DNA from: a virus
Virus record (IMG/VR): IMGVR_UViG_3300042523_000511
Span: 1 to 55,265 of that record
Length of the DNA: 55,265 nt
Strand: one strand, 5' to 3'
Each line of letters begins with the position of its first letter. Positions within the stretch are counted from its first letter, which is position 1. This document shows positions 53,366 through 55,265 of the stretch, in pieces. The notes below the pieces were generated by a model. It was not told the origin of the DNA. It made no database searches and was given only the letters and a program-made list of their open reading frames with translations. The translations under genes were made by a program, and so were the position numbers.

Positions 53366-54320
53366 ACTGTTGCATCACCCAGATGACTATGTGAATTTTG
53401 CACAAGGTGCTATTGCTCACCTGGTGCTGCCGCATTTTGATCTAGTGGAATACACGCCCGATACCAATTATAATAGTGCAGACACAGTGATCTTAACAAC
53501 TTTTTGGCGAGCCAAGACACCAGACACAGCGTGGTGGCGGTCTTTTCAACAGCAGGGATTTCGCATAGTAGTAGATCATTTGTACGACAGTGATGTAGAT
53601 ACTGTGAGCAGACGGATCAATCCACTCCAGCTGGAATTGCGCTGTGGCAATTGGTTGTGGTATAACAGTGCCTTGGCCAGTGAGCAATTTGGATACAATC
53701 AATATCAGCCGCAGCGTGATGTCAAATATTCATTTATCATGTTAATGAACAAAATACGCGAGCACAAAGATCGCGTGGCTGCTGAACTGGCGACGTTATT
53801 GCCGGCTGCCAGATGGAGTTATGTTGAACGCGGTCAACACATTGGTGATCCTGAAGAAAACAATCCCAGTGTAATTTGGCATCTGTACATGAATCCCAAC
53901 TGGTATGACACTGCTGCATTTTCAGTGGTGGTAGAAAGCTGGATGCGCACTGATCGATGGGTGCATGATTCCAACAATTACAGAACAGAAGTAAGCGAAA
54001 AGATTTTTAAACCCCTGGCATTTTATCATCCATTTGTGTGCTATGGCAGCGAAGGCACCTGCAGATATCTACAGCGCGAAGGGTTTGAAACATTCTCAAA
54101 TCTCTGGTCAGAAGAATATGACACAATATTAAATGACAATCAACGCTTCGAAGCAGTGACGCCAGTGGTGTTTGACGCAGTAAAGAATTACAGTTCAGGC
54201 CGGTATGATGCGCTAACTGAACAGAAACTCCGGCACAACAAACATCATTACTTCAACACAGCCTTAATTCATCAGCGTTTCCAAACAGAAATCATTGATG
54301 TGATACAGGAGTTTGTGTGA
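53346..54320 (+). CDS. Glycosyltransferase-like protein with SEKxxKPL motif
   Basis: This 324-residue protein starts inside the previous gene at an ATG. Its N-terminal half carries LVLPHFDLVEYTPDTNYNS and RIVVDHLYDSDVDT. The C-terminal block VSEKIFKPLAFYHPFVCYGS, followed by GTCRYLQREGFETFSNL and a SEEYD end, is shared with the gene at 48528. It resembles GT10-type fucosyltransferases or related GT-B transferases in large phages. Two copies in one cluster suggest two different linkages or acceptors. The last 70 residues are helical with KNYSSGRYDALTEQKLRHNK. The stop overlaps the next GTG start by GTGA. Confidence 0.6.
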   Translation: MTTTKLKLLHHPDDYVNFAQGAIAHLVLPHFDLVEYTPDTNYNSADTVILTTFWRAKTPDTAWWRSFQQQGFRIVVDHLYDSDVDTVSRRINPLQLELRCGNWLWYNSALASEQFGYNQYQPQRDVKYSFIMLMNKIREHKDRVAAELATLLPAARWSYVERGQHIGDPEENNPSVIWHLYMNPNWYDTAAFSVVVESWMRTDRWVHDSNNYRTEVSEKIFKPLAFYHPFVCYGSEGTCRYLQREGFETFSNLWSEEYDTILNDNQRFEAVTPVVFDAVKNYSSGRYDALTEQKLRHNKHHYFNTALIHQRFQTEIIDVIQEFV

Positions 54321-54916
54321 TAGCTGTGTGCGGTGACAGTTTTTGTGTGCCCGACCCAGACTACGGACCAATGTGGGTGGATCTGTTGGGTCAGCAGTGT
54401 GATCTACACAACTACAGTGAGCGCACCGCCACTAACCTGCTGATAGCACGCCAAGTGGATCAAGCTGTCAGAGACAACGCTGAGTTTATAATAGTGCATT
54501 TCACCAGCTGCACACGCGGAGAAAAGCCACATGCTGGCCGTTATGTGCCGTTCAGCTATCACACTGCCAGCGAAATTACCACGCCATTTGACTCAAATGC
54601 TTTGAGAATTCTAAAAGAATACTACACAGAGTTCTTTGATTTAGATCTTGCTATATATCAAAACGCCATCACAATAGAACACACCCTGAACCGATTGGTG
54701 CAGAGTGGCCGGCCATTTAGATTTGATCAGGGCGGGTTTGAACACTCAAGCTATGGCGGCACAGGGCAGTATTTTGCACAGTACACGCAATATCGCAGTC
54801 GATACAACTTGTGGGATCATGTGACCACACGCAAGTTCCGTCCGTACTATCACATAACAAATGATCAGACACATACACAAGTGGCTGAATACTATGCACA
54901 GGAAATAGCAAAATGA
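54317..54916 (+). CDS. SGNH hydrolase-like protein, GTG start
   Basis: GTG 54317 with CAGGAG five bases upstream is the start. This 199-residue protein has the SGNH block I CGDSFCVPDPDYG (Ser8) right at the N-terminus. A later segment FIIVHFTSCTRGEKPHAGRY stands in the oxyanion region, and the end RPYYHITNDQTHTQVAEYY has the Asp and His of the catalytic pair (DQTH). The Asn and Gly of blocks II and III are not obvious, so activity is uncertain. It is the third SGNH-like protein of the window and lies directly before a nucleotide-sugar epimerase, which fits a role on sugar acyl groups. Confidence 0.6.
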   Translation: MIAVCGDSFCVPDPDYGPMWVDLLGQQCDLHNYSERTATNLLIARQVDQAVRDNAEFIIVHFTSCTRGEKPHAGRYVPFSYHTASEITTPFDSNALRILKEYYTEFFDLDLAIYQNAITIEHTLNRLVQSGRPFRFDQGGFEHSSYGGTGQYFAQYTQYRSRYNLWDHVTTRKFRPYYHITNDQTHTQVAEYYAQEIAK

Positions 54917-55265
54917 AAAAGATACTGGTATGCGGTGCAGGCGGATTTATTGGCACACATCTTGTGCGCAGCCTGCGAGCACAGGGCCATTATGTAATTG
55001 GCGCTGATTTAAAGTTTCCGGAGTTCTCAATCACTGAGTGTAATGAATTCCATCAAGTGGATCTTCGCAATCAACGCAGTGTCACACGCTTGATCAAACG
55101 TGACATTGATGAAATATATCAGCTGGCAGCAGACATGGGCGGTGCAGGCTATATCTTTATTGGGGATAATGATGCGGACATCATGCACAATTCAGCTATA
55201 ATTAATTTGAATATTCTGCATGAAATGACTTTTAAGAAAATACCCAAAATCTTTTACTCAAGTTC
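54913..55265 (+). CDS. NAD-dependent epimerase, GDP-mannose 3,5-epimerase-like (cut by window edge)
   Basis: The first 117 residues are visible. KKILVCGAGGFIGTHLVRSL is the Rossmann NAD-binding GxxGxxG of extended short-chain dehydrogenases, ending with GADL. Then comes QVDLRNQRSVTRLIK, and at about residue 72 YQLAADMGGAGYIFIGDNDA with DIMHNSAIINLNIL. AADMGG followed by a GYI segment is the hallmark of GDP-mannose 3,5-epimerase, which makes GDP-L-galactose and GDP-L-gulose. The catalytic YxxxK and the Cys/Lys pair would lie beyond the edge. It would supply a rare sugar nucleotide to the glycosyltransferases before it. Other GDP- or UDP-sugar epimerases remain possible until the rest is seen. 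Confidence 0.8.
   Translation, partial: MKKILVCGAGGFIGTHLVRSLRAQGHYVIGADLKFPEFSITECNEFHQVDLRNQRSVTRLIKRDIDEIYQLAADMGGAGYIFIGDNDADIMHNSAIINLNILHEMTFKKIPKIFYSS

Noticed and set aside
1-55265. CRISPR array, insertion sequence, integrase or attachment site
   Set aside because: No regularly spaced palindromic repeats, transposase, terminal inverted repeats or integrase gene were found. The only exact repeat noticed is the fibre-shaft duplication.

Overview
The window is a piece of a large T4-like (myovirus) bacteriophage genome. The evidence is a recognisable set of T4 baseplate and hub proteins (gp26, gp48/54, gp53, gp5, gp25 and gp6-like), the recombination nuclease pair gp46/gp47, the late sigma factor gp55, and TATAAATA-type late promoters in front of structural genes. 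The likely host is a Gram-negative bacterium, probably a betaproteobacterium, because one phage gene is a full-length TctC/Bug periplasmic binding protein, a family greatly expanded in Burkholderiales. The host call is inference.

Layout. (1) 1-756, minus: start of a tape-measure-like protein, cut by the window edge. (2) 799-3134, plus: a gp26-like tail assembly chaperone with a probable -1 frameshift extension, then three small genes. Divergent late promoters lie at 768-789. (3) 3135-3528: the only long non-coding stretch, a terminator followed by strongly folded sequence between two convergent 3' ends. (4) 12490 down to 3529, minus: an early-type operon behind a near-consensus sigma70 promoter (12516-12543). 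It encodes gp55, a sulfotransferase-like protein, gp47, a Bug binding protein, an AMP-forming adenylating enzyme, gp46, a GIY-YIG nuclease and an SGNH hydrolase-like protein. The Bug and adenylating genes sit between gp47 and gp46. (5) 12600-43421, plus: late structural genes, including a 5026-residue baseplate/fibre protein that takes more than a quarter of the window, and two fibre-type proteins. A strong terminator closes this block. (6) 43477 to the right end, plus: 14 genes without one intergenic base. They encode three GT-A-like glycosyltransferases, two glycosyltransferases of another type, two SGNH-like proteins, four radical SAM proteins with N-terminal cysteine clusters, two unknowns, and the start of a GDP-mannose 3,5-epimerase-like protein.

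How it works together. Host sigma70 would transcribe the minus operon first, giving gp55. gp55 would then direct host RNA polymerase to the TATAAATA sites for tape measure, hub, wedge and fibre genes. The 14-gene block looks like a sugar or surface-modification pathway in which radical SAM enzymes change sugars or another substrate and glycosyltransferases attach them. Its product cannot be read from sequence. The best candidates for something undescribed are the four-fold radical SAM/glycosyltransferase cluster, the Bug plus adenylating-enzyme insertion, the structured region at 3135-3528, the gp26 frameshift, and the giant protein with an integrin-like propeller.
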